Shown here in pieces: positions 1 to 10,543 of a DNA stretch of 34,421 nt. Under the pieces are notes generated by a model. The model saw nothing but the letters and a program-made list of their open reading frames with translations, was not told where the DNA came from and did not search any database. The first letter of the stretch is position 1; the number at the start of each line of letters is the position of its first letter. The DNA is from Candidatus Cloacimonadota bacterium (GTDB taxonomy: Bacteria > Cloacimonadota > Cloacimonadia > Cloacimonadales > TCS61): assembly GCA_018645365.1 (NCBI GenBank), contig JABGOP010000018.1, positions 1 to 34,421 on the forward strand, written 5' to 3'. The position numbers and the translations under genes were made by a program.

Positions 1-2
1 TT

Positions 3-56
3 CGTGAAGGTGGAAGAACTATCGGTGCTGGCGTTGTTGGTACGGTTATTGACTAA
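3..56 (+). CDS. tuf: Elongation factor Tu, 3' end (partial)
   Basis: Frame ending REGGRTIGAGVVGTVID* matches the EF-Tu C-terminus; sits upstream of rpsJ. Confidence 0.9.
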   Translation, partial: REGGRTIGAGVVGTVID

Positions 57-68
57 TTCGGAGGAATT

Positions 69-389
69 GTGGCTAAAAAAAAAAGAAATGATACCATTCG
101 GATTAAATTGAAAGCATACGATTTTCGTTTGCTCGATAAATCTGTAGCGGAAATTATCAACAGTACCAAAAATACGGGTGCAAAAATTGTTGGTCCGATT
201 CCGCTTCCAACGGATAAATCGATTTACACTGTTTTAAAATCTCCCCATGTAAACAAAAAAGCTCAAGAGCAGTTTGAAATGCGTGTTCATAAAAGGTTGA
301 TTGATATCGTTAATCCTACTCCGCAAACCACTACTGCCCTCAAAAAACTTAATTTACCTGCTGGCGTTCATGTGGAAATCAAGGTTTAG
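69..389 (+). CDS. rpsJ: 30S ribosomal protein S10 (GTG start)
   Basis: [14 protein letters not shown]...GPIPLPT; operon position. Confidence 0.97.
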   Translation: MAKKKRNDTIRIKLKAYDFRLLDKSVAEIINSTKNTGAKIVGPIPLPTDKSIYTVLKSPHVNKKAQEQFEMRVHKRLIDIVNPTPQTTTALKKLNLPAGVHVEIKV

Positions 390-401
390 AGGAGTTGAAG
401 A

Positions 402-1025
402 ATGATAGGTTTAATAGGAAGAAAAATAGGAATGACACAAGTTTTCGATAAAGACGGAAAAAGAATTACCGTTACTGTTGTTCAGGCTGGACCTTGTGGT
501 GTGGTTCATAGAAAAACTGTCGAAAAACATGGTTATGATGCAGTACAACTCGGTTATGAAGAGGTTACAGAAAAAAAACTCAACAAACCGAAAATTGGTC
601 ATCTCAAAAAACATAACAGCCCCCTTTATAGATATTTGAAAGAATTCAGATTGAAGGAATATAAAGATATCGAAGAGGGTGAGGTTTTTGATGTGAGCAT
701 GTTTGTGGAAAATGAAATTATCGAAATTACTGGAAAATCTAAAGGTAAAGGTTTTACTGGTGTGATGAAAAGACACGGATTTCACGGCTTCAAAGCTACT
801 CATGGTGTACACGAATCTTATCGTGGACCAGGTTCTATTGGGCAATGTGCAACTCCAGCGCGTGTTTTCAAAGGTAAGAAACTTCCCGGTCATAAGGGTG
901 TTGAGCAAATTTCAATTTTCAATGTAAAAGTTGTAAAGGTTGATATTGAAAAGAATCTTATTCTCGTCAAAGGTGCAGTTCCGGGACATCGTAACAGCAT
1001 CATTAGATTGAGAAAAGAGATGTAA
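402..1025 (+). CDS. rplC: 50S ribosomal protein L3
   Basis: MIGLIGRKIGMTQVF; KGKGFTGVMKRHGFHG. Confidence 0.98.
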   Translation: MIGLIGRKIGMTQVFDKDGKRITVTVVQAGPCGVVHRKTVEKHGYDAVQLGYEEVTEKKLNKPKIGHLKKHNSPLYRYLKEFRLKEYKDIEEGEVFDVSMFVENEIIEITGKSKGKGFTGVMKRHGFHGFKATHGVHESYRGPGSIGQCATPARVFKGKKLPGHKGVEQISIFNVKVVKVDIEKNLILVKGAVPGHRNSIIRLRKEM

Positions 1026-1037
1026 TGGAGCGAAATA

Positions 1038-1673
1038 ATGTTGAAAGTAAATAAATATTCAGTAAAAGGTGAAGAAGTTGGCAAGGTTACCCTTCCAAAA
1101 TCACTTTTTGCCGTTGAATCTAAAAATCCAAAAATCTTGTTGTACGAAGTTATCAATATGTATTTGGCGAATCAGCGTCAAGGTACATCTGCGGTAAAAA
1201 CTCGTGCAGAAGCTCATGGTAGCGGTAGAAAGTTGTATCGTCAAAAAGGAACTGGTAATGCTAGACCTGGTAATTTGAGAACTCCGATTCGTGTTGGTGG
1301 TGGTAATGCGTTTGGCCCGAAACCAAAAGATTGGACGAAAAAAATACCTAAGAAAAAGAAGCGTTTGGCTTTGAAGCTTGCCCTTACAGCAAAAGCAAAT
1401 GAAAAGCAAGTTATTATTATCGAAGATTTGAAATTCGACAAGCCAAACACAAAAGCCGCACTTGAATTATTATCAAAAATATCCGCAGAACAAGGTAAAA
1501 AATTGATTCTTATTGATGGTACAGATCACAATATTATCAAAGCTTTTTCCAATATTCCGCGCGTTTTGATGAACAGGGCAGATAGCACATTTGCATATCA
1601 AGTGTTGAACACAAATAGCTTAATTATCACAGAATCTGCACTCAAAAAATTGACGGAGGTATTTGAAAAATGA
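1038..1673 (+). CDS. rplD: 50S ribosomal protein L4
   Basis: RQGTSAVKTRAEAHGSGRKLYRQKGTGNAR; operon position. Confidence 0.98.
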   Translation: MLKVNKYSVKGEEVGKVTLPKSLFAVESKNPKILLYEVINMYLANQRQGTSAVKTRAEAHGSGRKLYRQKGTGNARPGNLRTPIRVGGGNAFGPKPKDWTKKIPKKKKRLALKLALTAKANEKQVIIIEDLKFDKPNTKAALELLSKISAEQGKKLILIDGTDHNIIKAFSNIPRVLMNRADSTFAYQVLNTNSLIITESALKKLTEVFEK

Positions 1674-1957
1674 AAAATCCGAGAGAAATTTTGATAGCGC
1701 CGATTATCACAGAAAAATCGTCTGGAATGCAAACTTCAAATAATTCCTACACTTTTCAGGTGAGTAAAATTGCGAATAAAATTGAAATTAAAAAAGCGAT
1801 TGAGAAAATTTTCAATGTTACTGTTTTGAATGTTAATACTATTAATCAACGCGGAAAAGTTAAGCGAATGGGTAGATATTCTGGCAAAAGAGCAGATTGG
1901 AAAAAGGCAATTGTAAAACTTAAAGAAGGCGATTCCATCGCGGAATTCGAAGCATAG
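1670..1957 (+). CDS. rplW: 50S ribosomal protein L23
   Basis: IITEKSSGMQ...YTFQVSKIANKIEIKKAIEKIF; 4-nt overlap with rplD. Confidence 0.97.
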   Translation: MKNPREILIAPIITEKSSGMQTSNNSYTFQVSKIANKIEIKKAIEKIFNVTVLNVNTINQRGKVKRMGRYSGKRADWKKAIVKLKEGDSIAEFEA

Positions 1958-1966
1958 GAGATTGTA

Positions 1967-2800
1967 ATGGGAATTAAAACATATAGACCAATTACTCCGA
2001 CGATGCGATTCAAAACTGGTTTCACTTTCGAGGAAATCACAAAAACAAAACCAGAGAAATCTCTAACAGTTCATCGTCATCAAAAAGCTGGTAGGAATAA
2101 TCAAGGTAGAATCACTTGTCGTCATCGTGGTGGTGGTCACAAAAGACATTATCGCATCATTGATTTCAAAAGAAATAAAATGGATATTCCGGCACGCGTT
2201 GCCGCTATCGAATACGATCCGAACAGAAGTGCAAGAATTGCATTGTTGTTCTATAAAGATGGCGAAAAAAGATACATTTTGGCACCGAAAGGCTTGGAAG
2301 TGAACGATTGGGTTTTGGCTAGTTTAGATGCTGAAATTAAAGTTGGAAACACACTTCCGCTTGATCGTATTCCACTCGGAACGATTATTCACAACATTGA
2401 GTTGAAGCAAGGTCAAGGTGGTAAAATTGCGAGAAGTGCGGGAAGTTACGGACAGATTGTAGCGAAAGAGAAAGGTTATGTTCATGTGAAGATGCCTTCA
2501 AACGATGTTCACTTAATTAGAAAAGAGTGTGCGGCTACGATAGGTCAGGTTGGAAATTCGGAACACAATACGATTAATTATGGTAAAGCTGGTCGTAAAC
2601 GCTGGTTGGGAATTCGTCCTACGGTTCGTGGTGTAGCGATGAATCCTGTAGATCACCCGATGGGTGGTGGCGAGGCTAAAACTTCTGGTGGTGGTCATCC
2701 AGTATCACCTTGGGGTGTTTTGGCGAAAGGCGGAAAAACCAGAAAGAAGCATAAATATTCCGATAAATATGTGATAAAATCTAAAAAGAAGAGGAAGTAA
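1967..2800 (+). CDS. rplB: 50S ribosomal protein L2
   Basis: [36 protein letters not shown]. Confidence 0.98.
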   Translation: MGIKTYRPITPTMRFKTGFTFEEITKTKPEKSLTVHRHQKAGRNNQGRITCRHRGGGHKRHYRIIDFKRNKMDIPARVAAIEYDPNRSARIALLFYKDGEKRYILAPKGLEVNDWVLASLDAEIKVGNTLPLDRIPLGTIIHNIELKQGQGGKIARSAGSYGQIVAKEKGYVHVKMPSNDVHLIRKECAATIGQVGNSEHNTINYGKAGRKRWLGIRPTVRGVAMNPVDHPMGGGEAKTSGGGHPVSPWGVLAKGGKTRKKHKYSDKYVIKSKKKRK

Positions 2801-2802
2801 TT

Positions 2803-3066
2803 ATGGCTCGTTCGATAAAGAAAGGACCTTTTGTGGATGCTCATCTTGAAAAGAAAGTAGATGAGATGATAAAACAAAACAAAAAAGAAGTGATTAAAAC
2901 ATGGTCGAGAAGATCAACAGTTCTGCCAAAATTTGTGGAACACACATTTGCAGTTCATAACGGTCGCAAATTCATACCAATTTACATCACAGAAGATATG
3001 GTGGGGCACAAATTAGGAGAATTTTCTCCGACTCGTACATATCGTGGTCATAAAGTAAGTAAATAA
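2803..3066 (+). CDS. rpsS: 30S ribosomal protein S19
   Basis: [34 protein letters not shown]. Confidence 0.98.
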   Translation: MARSIKKGPFVDAHLEKKVDEMIKQNKKEVIKTWSRRSTVLPKFVEHTFAVHNGRKFIPIYITEDMVGHKLGEFSPTRTYRGHKVSK

Positions 3067-3085
3067 GGAAATGGGAGCTTAACTA

Positions 3086-3448
3086 ATGGAAGCAGTAGCA
3101 AAAGTAAAAAATCTTAGGGGTTCGGCACGAAAAGCGAGACTTGTTTTAGACTTGATTCGTGGAAAAGATGTGCCATCAGCTCAAAGAATATTGCTTTTTT
3201 CAAAAAAATCTGTAGCTCCGAAAATTGCCAAACTTCTCAATTCGGCAATTGCGAACGCTACAATGAAAGAAGGCAAGACGGATATTGAAAATATGATTGT
3301 TAATGAAGTTTACGCTGATGATGGACCAATTATGAAAAGGCAACGTCCACGCGCTCAAGGTAGAGCCACAGTTATCAGAAGAAGAACTTGTCACATAACA
3401 TTGCGTATTAAAGACATTCAGGAGGAATCTAATGGGTCAGAAAACTAA
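3086..3448 (+). CDS. rplV: 50S ribosomal protein L22
   Basis: RGSARKARLVLDLIRGK; overlaps rpsC by 17 nt. Confidence 0.97.
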   Translation: MEAVAKVKNLRGSARKARLVLDLIRGKDVPSAQRILLFSKKSVAPKIAKLLNSAIANATMKEGKTDIENMIVNEVYADDGPIMKRQRPRAQGRATVIRRRTCHITLRIKDIQEESNGSEN

Positions 3449-4079
3449 TCCGATTGGGTTTAGAATTGGTATAAACAAGAAGCATGACTCTATTTGGTTT
3501 GCTCAAGGCAGAGAATATATCGATAATTTTCACGAAGATTTGAAAATTAAAAAATATATCAAGAAGAGATTGAGTGACGCTATGGTCTCTAAAGTTAGAA
3601 TCGCCAGAAAAACAAAATCGATTACAGTAGATATTCACACTGCGAGACCTGGACAAGTTATTGGTCGTCAAGGTGCGGAGATTAACAAGTTAAGAGGCGA
3701 ACTTAATATTTTGGTAAATCAACATAAAGAGAACAAATTGAATGTGATGATTAACATTCAAGAGATCAAAGACCACTGGATGGATGCCGCTTTGGTTGGT
3801 GCCGAAATTGGGCAACAATTGCAAAAAAGAACAGCATTCAGAAGAGCAATGAAATTTGCTATTCGTAACGCGATGAGAGCAGGTGCACAAGGTATTAAAA
3901 TACAATGTGCCGGCAGATTGGGTGGTGCGGAAATGGCAAGAACAGAACGATATCAAGAAGGAAGAACACCACTTCATACTTTGAGAGCGGATATCGATTA
4001 TGCACATACTCCGATTGAAACGGAATATGGTATTATCGGCGTGAAAGTGTGGATTTATAAGGGTGATATTCTTGATTAG
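3432..4079 (+). CDS. rpsC: 30S ribosomal protein S3
   Basis: MGQKTNPIGFRIGI; KH motif VIGRQGAEI. Confidence 0.98.
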   Translation: MGQKTNPIGFRIGINKKHDSIWFAQGREYIDNFHEDLKIKKYIKKRLSDAMVSKVRIARKTKSITVDIHTARPGQVIGRQGAEINKLRGELNILVNQHKENKLNVMINIQEIKDHWMDAALVGAEIGQQLQKRTAFRRAMKFAIRNAMRAGAQGIKIQCAGRLGGAEMARTERYQEGRTPLHTLRADIDYAHTPIETEYGIIGVKVWIYKGDILD

Positions 4080-4091
4080 GGAGAGTGAATA

Positions 4092-4508
4092 ATGTTATCA
4101 CCGAAGAAAGTAAAATATAGAAAACAACAAAAAGGTCGTCGAAGAGGTTTGGCTTATCGTGGCTCTACCATTAGTTTTGGCGATTATGGTATGATTGCGT
4201 TAGACGCAGGTTGGATTACAAGTCGTCAGATTGAAGCTGCTCGTGTGGCGATTACTCGTCAAATGAAGAGAGGCGGAAAATTGTGGTTGCGTATTTTTCC
4301 TGACAAACCTGTCACGAAAAAGCCAGCTGAAACGCGAATGGGTAAAGGTAAAGGCGCTCCCGAACATTGGGTAGCAGTGGTTAAGCCAGGAAGAATTCTT
4401 TTTGAATTTGAAGGCGTAGATTCCAAAGTTGCTAAAAGAGCTGTTGAATTGGCTGGTCACAAATTGGCCATCGGCACAAAAATCATTTTTAGAGAGGGGA
4501 TCGAGTAA
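4092..4508 (+). CDS. rplP: 50S ribosomal protein L16
   Basis: [41 protein letters not shown]. Confidence 0.98.
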   Translation: MLSPKKVKYRKQQKGRRRGLAYRGSTISFGDYGMIALDAGWITSRQIEAARVAITRQMKRGGKLWLRIFPDKPVTKKPAETRMGKGKGAPEHWVAVVKPGRILFEFEGVDSKVAKRAVELAGHKLAIGTKIIFREGIE

Positions 4509-4705
4509 TGAAAGTTGCTGAAATGCGTGAATTAAGTATCGATGAATTAAACGCAAAGTTAAATGATTTTGTGGAAGAGTTATTTAATCTTCGTTTTCAA
4601 CAATCTACCAGTAGATTGGAAAATGCGGATAATATTGTGAAAATTCGAAAGAACATCGCTCGAGTTAAAACGCTAATAACCGAAAAAGAAAAATCGATAA
4701 GATAA
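4508..4705 (+). CDS. rpmC: 50S ribosomal protein L29
   Basis: Short helical protein with EELFNLRFQ; operon position. Confidence 0.95.
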   Translation: MKVAEMRELSIDELNAKLNDFVEELFNLRFQQSTSRLENADNIVKIRKNIARVKTLITEKEKSIR

Positions 4706-4713
4706 AAGAGGGT

Positions 4714-4968
4714 ATGATGACCGGTAGAAAAATTACGAAAATTGGGACAGTTGTTAGTGATAAAATGGATAAAACTATTGTTGTTAGTGTTCAAAGACAA
4801 TACAAACATCCACTTTACAAAAAAATTGTCAGAAAACACAAAAAATTCAAAGCTCATGATGAGAACAACGATTGCAAAATGGGTGATGTTGTCGAAATTA
4901 TCGAAAGCAAACCGTTGAGCAAAGAAAAACGCTGGGCTTTGAATAACATAATCGAAAGAAGTAAATAG
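4714..4968 (+). CDS. rpsQ: 30S ribosomal protein S17
   Basis: [27 protein letters not shown]. Confidence 0.97.
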   Translation: MMTGRKITKIGTVVSDKMDKTIVVSVQRQYKHPLYKKIVRKHKKFKAHDENNDCKMGDVVEIIESKPLSKEKRWALNNIIERSK

Positions 4969-4979
4969 GGGAGTTTGCA

Positions 4980-5348
4980 ATGATCCAAGCTCAAACAAAA
5001 TTAGTTATAGCTGATAATTCCGGTGCAAAAAAAGCACAATGTATCAAGGTTATTGGTGGTTCTGGTAGAAGATATGCGACAGTTGGTGATGAGATAGTTG
5101 TTGCTATCAAATCTGCCATTCCAAACAGCAAAATCAAAAAAGGTTCGGTTCAAAAAGCAGTTATCGTGCGCACAAGCAAAGAAGTGGCACGAGTAGATGG
5201 TTCTTACATAAAATTTCAAGATAACGCCGCGGTGATTATCGATGAAAGAGGTGAACCACTCGCAACGCGTATTTTCGGACCAGTAGCGCGCGAATTGAGA
5301 GATAAGCATTATATGAAAATCGTTTCGTTGGCGCCAGAAGTTATTTAG
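4980..5348 (+). CDS. rplN: 50S ribosomal protein L14
   Basis: [24 protein letters not shown]. Confidence 0.98.
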   Translation: MIQAQTKLVIADNSGAKKAQCIKVIGGSGRRYATVGDEIVVAIKSAIPNSKIKKGSVQKAVIVRTSKEVARVDGSYIKFQDNAAVIIDERGEPLATRIFGPVARELRDKHYMKIVSLAPEVI

Positions 5349-5353
5349 GAGAA

Positions 5354-5677
5354 ATGATGGCTGATAAAAAAATGAGAATCAAAAAAGGTGATAATGTTGT
5401 CGTCATTACGGGCAAATATAAAGGTGTGAAAGGACAAGTTTTGCAAGCTATTCCAAAAACAGGAAAAGTAATTGTGGAAAAAGTTAATTTCATCAAAAAA
5501 CACACCAAACCGACACAACAAAATCAGCAAGGTGGAATAGTGGAAAGAGAAGCACCAATAAATGTTTCTAATGTAAAGCTATTCAATGAAAAAATTAACG
5601 ATGTAACACGCGCGGTATTCAAAAAAGTGAAAGACTCTCGTGTACGCGTTTGCCAGAAAACTGGTGATGAAATTTAA
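5354..5677 (+). CDS. rplX: 50S ribosomal protein L24 (start could be ATG 5357)
   Basis: [23 protein letters not shown]. Confidence 0.96.
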   Translation: MMADKKMRIKKGDNVVVITGKYKGVKGQVLQAIPKTGKVIVEKVNFIKKHTKPTQQNQQGGIVEREAPINVSNVKLFNEKINDVTRAVFKKVKDSRVRVCQKTGDEI

Positions 5678-5688
5678 GGAGCGGGATA

Positions 5689-6234
5689 ATGAATAGAATG
5701 TTAGAAAAATACAGAAAAGAAGTAATCCCCGCTTTGATGAAACATTTTGATTATAAAAATGTTAATCAGGTTCCAAAAATCGAGAAGATTTCTGTGAATA
5801 TGGGTGTGGGAGCTGCTACTGAAAACAAAGCAATTTTGGATAATGCCGTCAAAGATATGGTGGTTATTACAGGTAGAAAGCCAATCATCACAAAAGCAAC
5901 GAAATCTATTTCGAATTTCAAATTGAGAGAAGGGATGCCGATTGGTTGCAAAGTCACCCTTCGTCGTGAAGTGATGTATGAATTTTTGGATAGATTAGTT
6001 TCAATTTATCTTCCGAGAGTTCGAGATTTTAGAGGCGTATCAGGAAAATCTTTTGATGGTCGCGGAAATTATTCTTTGGGAATCAAAGATCAGACGATTT
6101 TCCCAGAAATTGATTATGATAAAATCGATGCATTGCGTGGAATGGGTGTTACAATCGTAACTTCTGCAAAGACAGATGAAGAAGGCAGAGAATTGCTTCG
6201 TTCATTTGGAATGCCATTCAAAAAAGTGAAGTAA
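5689..6234 (+). CDS. rplE: 50S ribosomal protein L5
   Basis: [34 protein letters not shown]. Confidence 0.98.
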   Translation: MNRMLEKYRKEVIPALMKHFDYKNVNQVPKIEKISVNMGVGAATENKAILDNAVKDMVVITGRKPIITKATKSISNFKLREGMPIGCKVTLRREVMYEFLDRLVSIYLPRVRDFRGVSGKSFDGRGNYSLGIKDQTIFPEIDYDKIDALRGMGVTIVTSAKTDEEGRELLRSFGMPFKKVK

Positions 6235-6244
6235 GGGAGTTATT

Positions 6245-6430
6245 TTGGCTAAAAAATCATGGATTGTTAAACAAAAAAGAGAAGCAAAATTTGCTTCAAG
6301 AAGATATAGCCGTTGTAAAGTTTGCGGCCGTTCACGCGCATATATGAGAAAATTTGGATTGTGTCGTATATGTTTCCGAAAATTGGCTTCTGAAGGTCAA
6401 ATTCCGGGCATAAGAAAAGCAAGTTGGTAA
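6245..6430 (+). CDS. rpsN: 30S ribosomal protein S14, zinc-binding short form (TTG start)
   Basis: 61 aa; [22 protein letters not shown] zinc ribbon. Confidence 0.96.
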   Translation: MAKKSWIVKQKREAKFASRRYSRCKVCGRSRAYMRKFGLCRICFRKLASEGQIPGIRKASW

Positions 6431-6446
6431 AAAATAAGGAGAAAAA

Positions 6447-6860
6447 ATGAGTGTAACTGATCCGATCGCTGATGCTATTACGAAAATTAGGAACGCATAT
6501 CGGGCTGATCATAAGAGTGTAACTGTGGATCACAGTAAAATTAATGAGTCTATCATTAAATTACTTGATCAAGAGAATTTTATAAATAGTTACGAAATTA
6601 TTGAGAGAGACCCGAAAAAGAAGATTAACAGAAAGAAGATGTTTATTAATTTACGCTACACAAACGAAGGGAAACCGGTTTTGTTTGGTATCGAGAGAAT
6701 TAGTAAGCCGGGTTTAAGAATTTATGTGAATGCAAATAACATTCCATCTGTTTACAATAATACCGGATGTGCAATTATTTCGACCAGTAAAGGTGTAATG
6801 GTCGATAGAGATGCTCGCAAGTTTCATGTTGGTGGCGAGTTTGTTTGCAAAGTTTGGTAG
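6447..6860 (+). CDS. rpsH: 30S ribosomal protein S8
   Basis: MSVTDPIADAITKIRNA; C-terminus GGEFVCKVW. Confidence 0.97.
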   Translation: MSVTDPIADAITKIRNAYRADHKSVTVDHSKINESIIKLLDQENFINSYEIIERDPKKKINRKKMFINLRYTNEGKPVLFGIERISKPGLRIYVNANNIPSVYNNTGCAIISTSKGVMVDRDARKFHVGGEFVCKVW

Positions 6861-6868
6861 GGGGAATT

Positions 6869-7447
6869 ATGTCTAGAATAGGAAAAATTCCAATAAAAAT
6901 TGCAGATGGTGTAAAAGTTGACATTAAAAAAGACTTAGTAACAGTTTCCAGCAGTAAAGGCGAAATGATTTTTCCGCTTAAAGAGGGAATTGATGTTATT
7001 GAAGAAAATGGTCAAATAATTGTGAGCCGTAAAGATGATACGAAAGAACAAAAAGCTTTTCACGGTCTCACTAGGTCGATAATTAACAATAATATTATTG
7101 GTCTCTCACAAGGTTTCAAAAAAGAATTACAGATTATTGGAACTGGATATTCTGCGGAAGTAATCGGACCTTGGGTAAAACTAAGCGTTGGTTTTGCACA
7201 CGAAATTTTGTTGCAAATTCCTGAAACACTCAATGTGGTCGCCGAATTGATTCCAAGAAGAGAGCAAGGTGCCCTTGGTGTTCAAGCAGAAATCAAAATA
7301 GAAGGTTACAATAAAGAATTAGTCGGAAAATTTGCTGCAGAAATTAAGAGATGTCGTCCACCGCTAAATTACGCAACAGGTAAAGGTATTCGTTACAAAG
7401 GCGAATATATCAAAATTAAGCCGGGCAAATCTGCCGCAACCGAATAG
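6869..7447 (+). CDS. rplF: 50S ribosomal protein L6 (start reassigned from 6845 to ATG 6869)
   Basis: MSRIGKIPIKI with GGGG upstream; C-terminus GIRYKGEYIKIKPGKSA. Confidence 0.96.
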   Translation: MSRIGKIPIKIADGVKVDIKKDLVTVSSSKGEMIFPLKEGIDVIEENGQIIVSRKDDTKEQKAFHGLTRSIINNNIIGLSQGFKKELQIIGTGYSAEVIGPWVKLSVGFAHEILLQIPETLNVVAELIPRREQGALGVQAEIKIEGYNKELVGKFAAEIKRCRPPLNYATGKGIRYKGEYIKIKPGKSAATE

Positions 7448-7457
7448 AGGTAGAATT

Positions 7458-7832
7458 ATGAAGAAAACAAAAGCAGCTTATAAAAAGAATTTTAATCGTA
7501 GCAGAAGAAAATTTGCTATCCGAAATAAGATTTCTGGAACTGTAGAAATTCCACGCTTAACGGTAACACGAAGTTTGAAAAATTTTACCGTTCAGTTGAT
7601 TGATGATGTGAATGGTCACACGTTACTCAGTTTATCTACAACTTCCAAAGATGTGAAAATCGATAGTTCAAAAAAGAGAACTGAGCAAAGTTTTGAGCTC
7701 GGAAAACAATTTGGCGAACTTGCAAAAGTAAAAAAAATTACCAAAATCGTATTTGATCGAAACGGCTATTTGTTTCACGGCAGAGTGAAAGCTTTTGCAG
7801 ATGGCGTTAAAAAATCCGGTTTGGAATTTTAG
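7458..7832 (+). CDS. rplR: 50S ribosomal protein L18
   Basis: [15 protein letters not shown]...[25 protein letters not shown]. Confidence 0.96.
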   Translation: MKKTKAAYKKNFNRSRRKFAIRNKISGTVEIPRLTVTRSLKNFTVQLIDDVNGHTLLSLSTTSKDVKIDSSKKRTEQSFELGKQFGELAKVKKITKIVFDRNGYLFHGRVKAFADGVKKSGLEF

Positions 7833-7840
7833 GGGGAACT

Positions 7841-8395
7841 TTGAAACAAGATAGAAAAAATCAATCCCAAAATAATGAACCACGCTTTGAAGTGGAAAAG
7901 ATAATTGCAATCAACAGAGTTGCAAAAGTGGTGAAAGGTGGTAGAAACTTTAGTTTTAACGCAATTGTAGTAGTTGGCAACAAGGATGGACGCGTCGGAG
8001 TGGGAGTTGGAAAAGCAAACGAAGTTGGTTATGCTATTCGCAAAGCGACAGATCGTGCTGGGAAAAATATGTTTTCAGTGCCAATTACAAATGGAACAAT
8101 TCCACACGAAATGGTAGGAAAATTTAGTGCAAGTAAGATTCTTTTGAAACCTGCATCTCCAGGTACTGGAGTTATTGCGGGTGGACCAGCTCGTGCTATT
8201 TTGGAAGCAGTTGGAATTCAGAATATTCTCACAAAATCTTTGGGTTCAAACACACCAGCTAATGTTGCAAAAGCTACTGTTGTTGGTCTCAAATCTTTGA
8301 GAACAATTTATGAAGTTGCTAACTTACGCGGTAAAACAGTAGCTGAAATTACTGGAAGAGAAGAGATTCTAAAAACTGCGGAGGAAGTAAAATGA
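7841..8395 (+). CDS. rpsE: 30S ribosomal protein S5 (TTG start)
   Basis: [40 protein letters not shown]. Confidence 0.97.
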   Translation: MKQDRKNQSQNNEPRFEVEKIIAINRVAKVVKGGRNFSFNAIVVVGNKDGRVGVGVGKANEVGYAIRKATDRAGKNMFSVPITNGTIPHEMVGKFSASKILLKPASPGTGVIAGGPARAILEAVGIQNILTKSLGSNTPANVAKATVVGLKSLRTIYEVANLRGKTVAEITGREEILKTAEEVK

Positions 8396-8739
8396 AATTG
8401 AAAGTAACTCAAATTCGTAGCACAATCGGCAGAAAGGAAGATCAAAAAAGAACGATTATAGCGCTTGGTTTGAATAAAATCAATAGGTCAAGACTTCACG
8501 ACGATAATGCTGTAATTCGTGGTATGATAAACAAAGTTTCTCATTTGGTAAAAGTTGAAGAAGTGAAACCAGCTGAAAAAATAGCTCCGAAAAAAGCTAA
8601 AAAACCGGCTGTTAAAAAAACAACTGTCAAAAAAGAGACAAAAGTAACTCCGAAAAAAGCAGCAACTTCAACTGCAAAAAAAGTGGCTCCAAAAACAGCC
8701 AAAAAAGTTGAAAAGCCTGCTCCGAAAAAAGCGGAATAA
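8392..8739 (+). CDS. rpmD: 50S ribosomal protein L30 with long Lys/Ala/Pro-rich C-terminal extension
   Basis: Core [54 protein letters not shown], then a ~55-aa PKKA-type tail. Confidence 0.93.
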   Translation: MKLKVTQIRSTIGRKEDQKRTIIALGLNKINRSRLHDDNAVIRGMINKVSHLVKVEEVKPAEKIAPKKAKKPAVKKTTVKKETKVTPKKAATSTAKKVAPKTAKKVEKPAPKKAE

Positions 8740-8748
8740 GGGGAAAAT

Positions 8749-9198
8749 ATGAAACTTCATGAAATGAAACGACCGAAAATCAAACATAAAAAACGATTGG
8801 GAAAAGGTGAAGGTAGTGGTTTTGGTAAACAAGCTGGTAAAGGTCATAAAGGTCAAAAATCTCGCTCCGGCGGTAATATTCCTTTGTGGTTTGAAGGTGG
8901 ACAAATGCCATTGCAGCGTCGCGTACCCAAAAGAGGATTTACTAATATTTTCAAAAAACACTTCAGAATTGTAAATTTGGAAACTTTACAACAATTTGAC
9001 GATACTGATTTTGACATTGAAAAAATTGAGAGCCTTAATCTCGTCCGAAAATTGAGAGCAAGAGAAACAGCTCCGATTAAAATTTTGGCGAAAGGTGGCG
9101 AGGAATTCAAAAAAACCATCAATATCAAAGCGAATAGCTTTTCTAAAACTGCTAAAGAATTGATTGAAAAAAATGGTGGGAAAGCGGAGGTAGTTTAA
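8749..9198 (+). CDS. rplO: 50S ribosomal protein L15
   Basis: GSGFGKQAGKGHKGQKSRSGG; FEGGQMPLQRRVPKRGF. Confidence 0.97.
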   Translation: MKLHEMKRPKIKHKKRLGKGEGSGFGKQAGKGHKGQKSRSGGNIPLWFEGGQMPLQRRVPKRGFTNIFKKHFRIVNLETLQQFDDTDFDIEKIESLNLVRKLRARETAPIKILAKGGEEFKKTINIKANSFSKTAKELIEKNGGKAEVV

Positions 9199-10509
9199 GT
9201 GTTAAAAGGAATTAGTAATATATTCAAAATTCCCGATTTAAAAAAGAAAATACTCTTTACTGCACTTATTCTCATTATTTACAGATTGGGTAGTTTTATC
9301 CCGATTCCGGGAATTAACTCGACAGCGATTCAACAATTTATGGGTGCAGCCACAAAAGATGGTGGCAACCTGTTTGGAATGTTAGATTTGTTTGTGGGTG
9401 GAAACTTAGGAAGAGCGTCAGTTTTTGCTTTGGGTATAATGCCCTACATTACCACTTCTATTGTTATTCAACTTTTAGGTGGAGTAATTCCATTTTTTGA
9501 AAGATTGAAAAAAGAAGGTGCGGAAGGTCAAAAAAAGATAGCTCAATATACAAGATACGGAACGGTTGTGGTAGCAGCTTTTAATGCTATTGGTATCACA
9601 ATGTTTCTCAAATCTATCGACGGTGCTGTGACAACTCCAAATCCACTTTTGTTCATTTTCACCAGTGTTATCACGATGGTAACAGGTGTTATTTTCATTA
9701 TGTGGCTCGGTGAGCAAATCACTGAAAATGGAATTGGAAACGGTATTTCATTAATTATTTTTGCTGGAATTATTGCGCGTTATCCGGGCGGATTTTGGCA
9801 AATGTATGAAATGTTGCAAGCTGGAGCAATCAGTATATTTACCATCATTGCAGTTTTGATTGTGATGGTTTTGGTAACTGCATCAGTGGTGCTTATTACG
9901 CAAGGTGTTCGCAAAATACCAGTTCAATATGCGAAAAGAATTATTGGTAGAAAAGTTTACGGTGGACAGAGTACTCACATTCCACTCAAAGTGAATACAG
10001 CGGGTGTGATTCCGATTATTTTTGCGGGTGCTATTTTGATGTTTCCTCGCACGATTGCTACTTTTTTCCCAGATAGCGAATTTATGAACGGAATGGTGCG
10101 ATTACTATCACCAGGCGCATTTTTATACACGACTCTTTATGTAGGACTCATCATTTTCTTTGCTTATTTCTACACAGCTATGGTGCTTAATCCAATCGAA
10201 ATGGCAGAAAATATGAAAAAATATGGTGGTTTTATTCCAGGTAGAAAACCGGGTAAAAAAACCTCCGATTATATCAACAGTATTTTGGCGAGAATTACTT
10301 TGCCAGGTGCTGCATTTTTCGCGTTTATTGCGGTCTTACCACAATTTATGCAAAAATGGACGGGCATACCTTTCATCTTTGGTGGAACGGGAACTATTAT
10401 TGTTGTAGGTGTTGCACTTGACACTTTACAGCAAATAGAATCTCATCTCGTGATGCGTCATTACGAAGGTTTCATGAAGAAAGGCAAATTGCGCGGTCGC
10501 AGAAGATAG
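9199..10509 (+). CDS. secY: Preprotein translocase subunit SecY (GTG start)
   Basis: YRLGSFIPIPGI; GIMPYITTSIVIQLL; GNGISLIIFAGI. Confidence 0.97.
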   Translation: MLKGISNIFKIPDLKKKILFTALILIIYRLGSFIPIPGINSTAIQQFMGAATKDGGNLFGMLDLFVGGNLGRASVFALGIMPYITTSIVIQLLGGVIPFFERLKKEGAEGQKKIAQYTRYGTVVVAAFNAIGITMFLKSIDGAVTTPNPLLFIFTSVITMVTGVIFIMWLGEQITENGIGNGISLIIFAGIIARYPGGFWQMYEMLQAGAISIFTIIAVLIVMVLVTASVVLITQGVRKIPVQYAKRIIGRKVYGGQSTHIPLKVNTAGVIPIIFAGAILMFPRTIATFFPDSEFMNGMVRLLSPGAFLYTTLYVGLIIFFAYFYTAMVLNPIEMAENMKKYGGFIPGRKPGKKTSDYINSILARITLPGAAFFAFIAVLPQFMQKWTGIPFIFGGTGTIIVVGVALDTLQQIESHLVMRHYEGFMKKGKLRGRRR

Positions 10510-10543
10510 ATCTTTTATTTGTATAGAGTGAAGGGAAGTAATA

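Noticed and set aside
411-908. Long antisense ORFs within ribosomal genes (411..908, 890..1156, 3690..4007, 4200..4556, 4597..4998 and others)
   Set aside because: They lie opposite unmistakable conserved ribosomal genes and read as low-complexity Phe/Ser/Asn-rich shadows; no independent motifs.
3432-3448. 17-nt rplV/rpsC overlap as an annotation error
   Set aside because: Both frames are consistent: rpsC has a good SD and MGQKTNPIG start; the L22 extension is short and harmless.
8560-8735. L30 tail as a frameshift artefact or a separate gene
   Set aside because: It is in frame, ends just before rplO with normal spacing, and keeps a coherent basic composition; kept as real but unusual.
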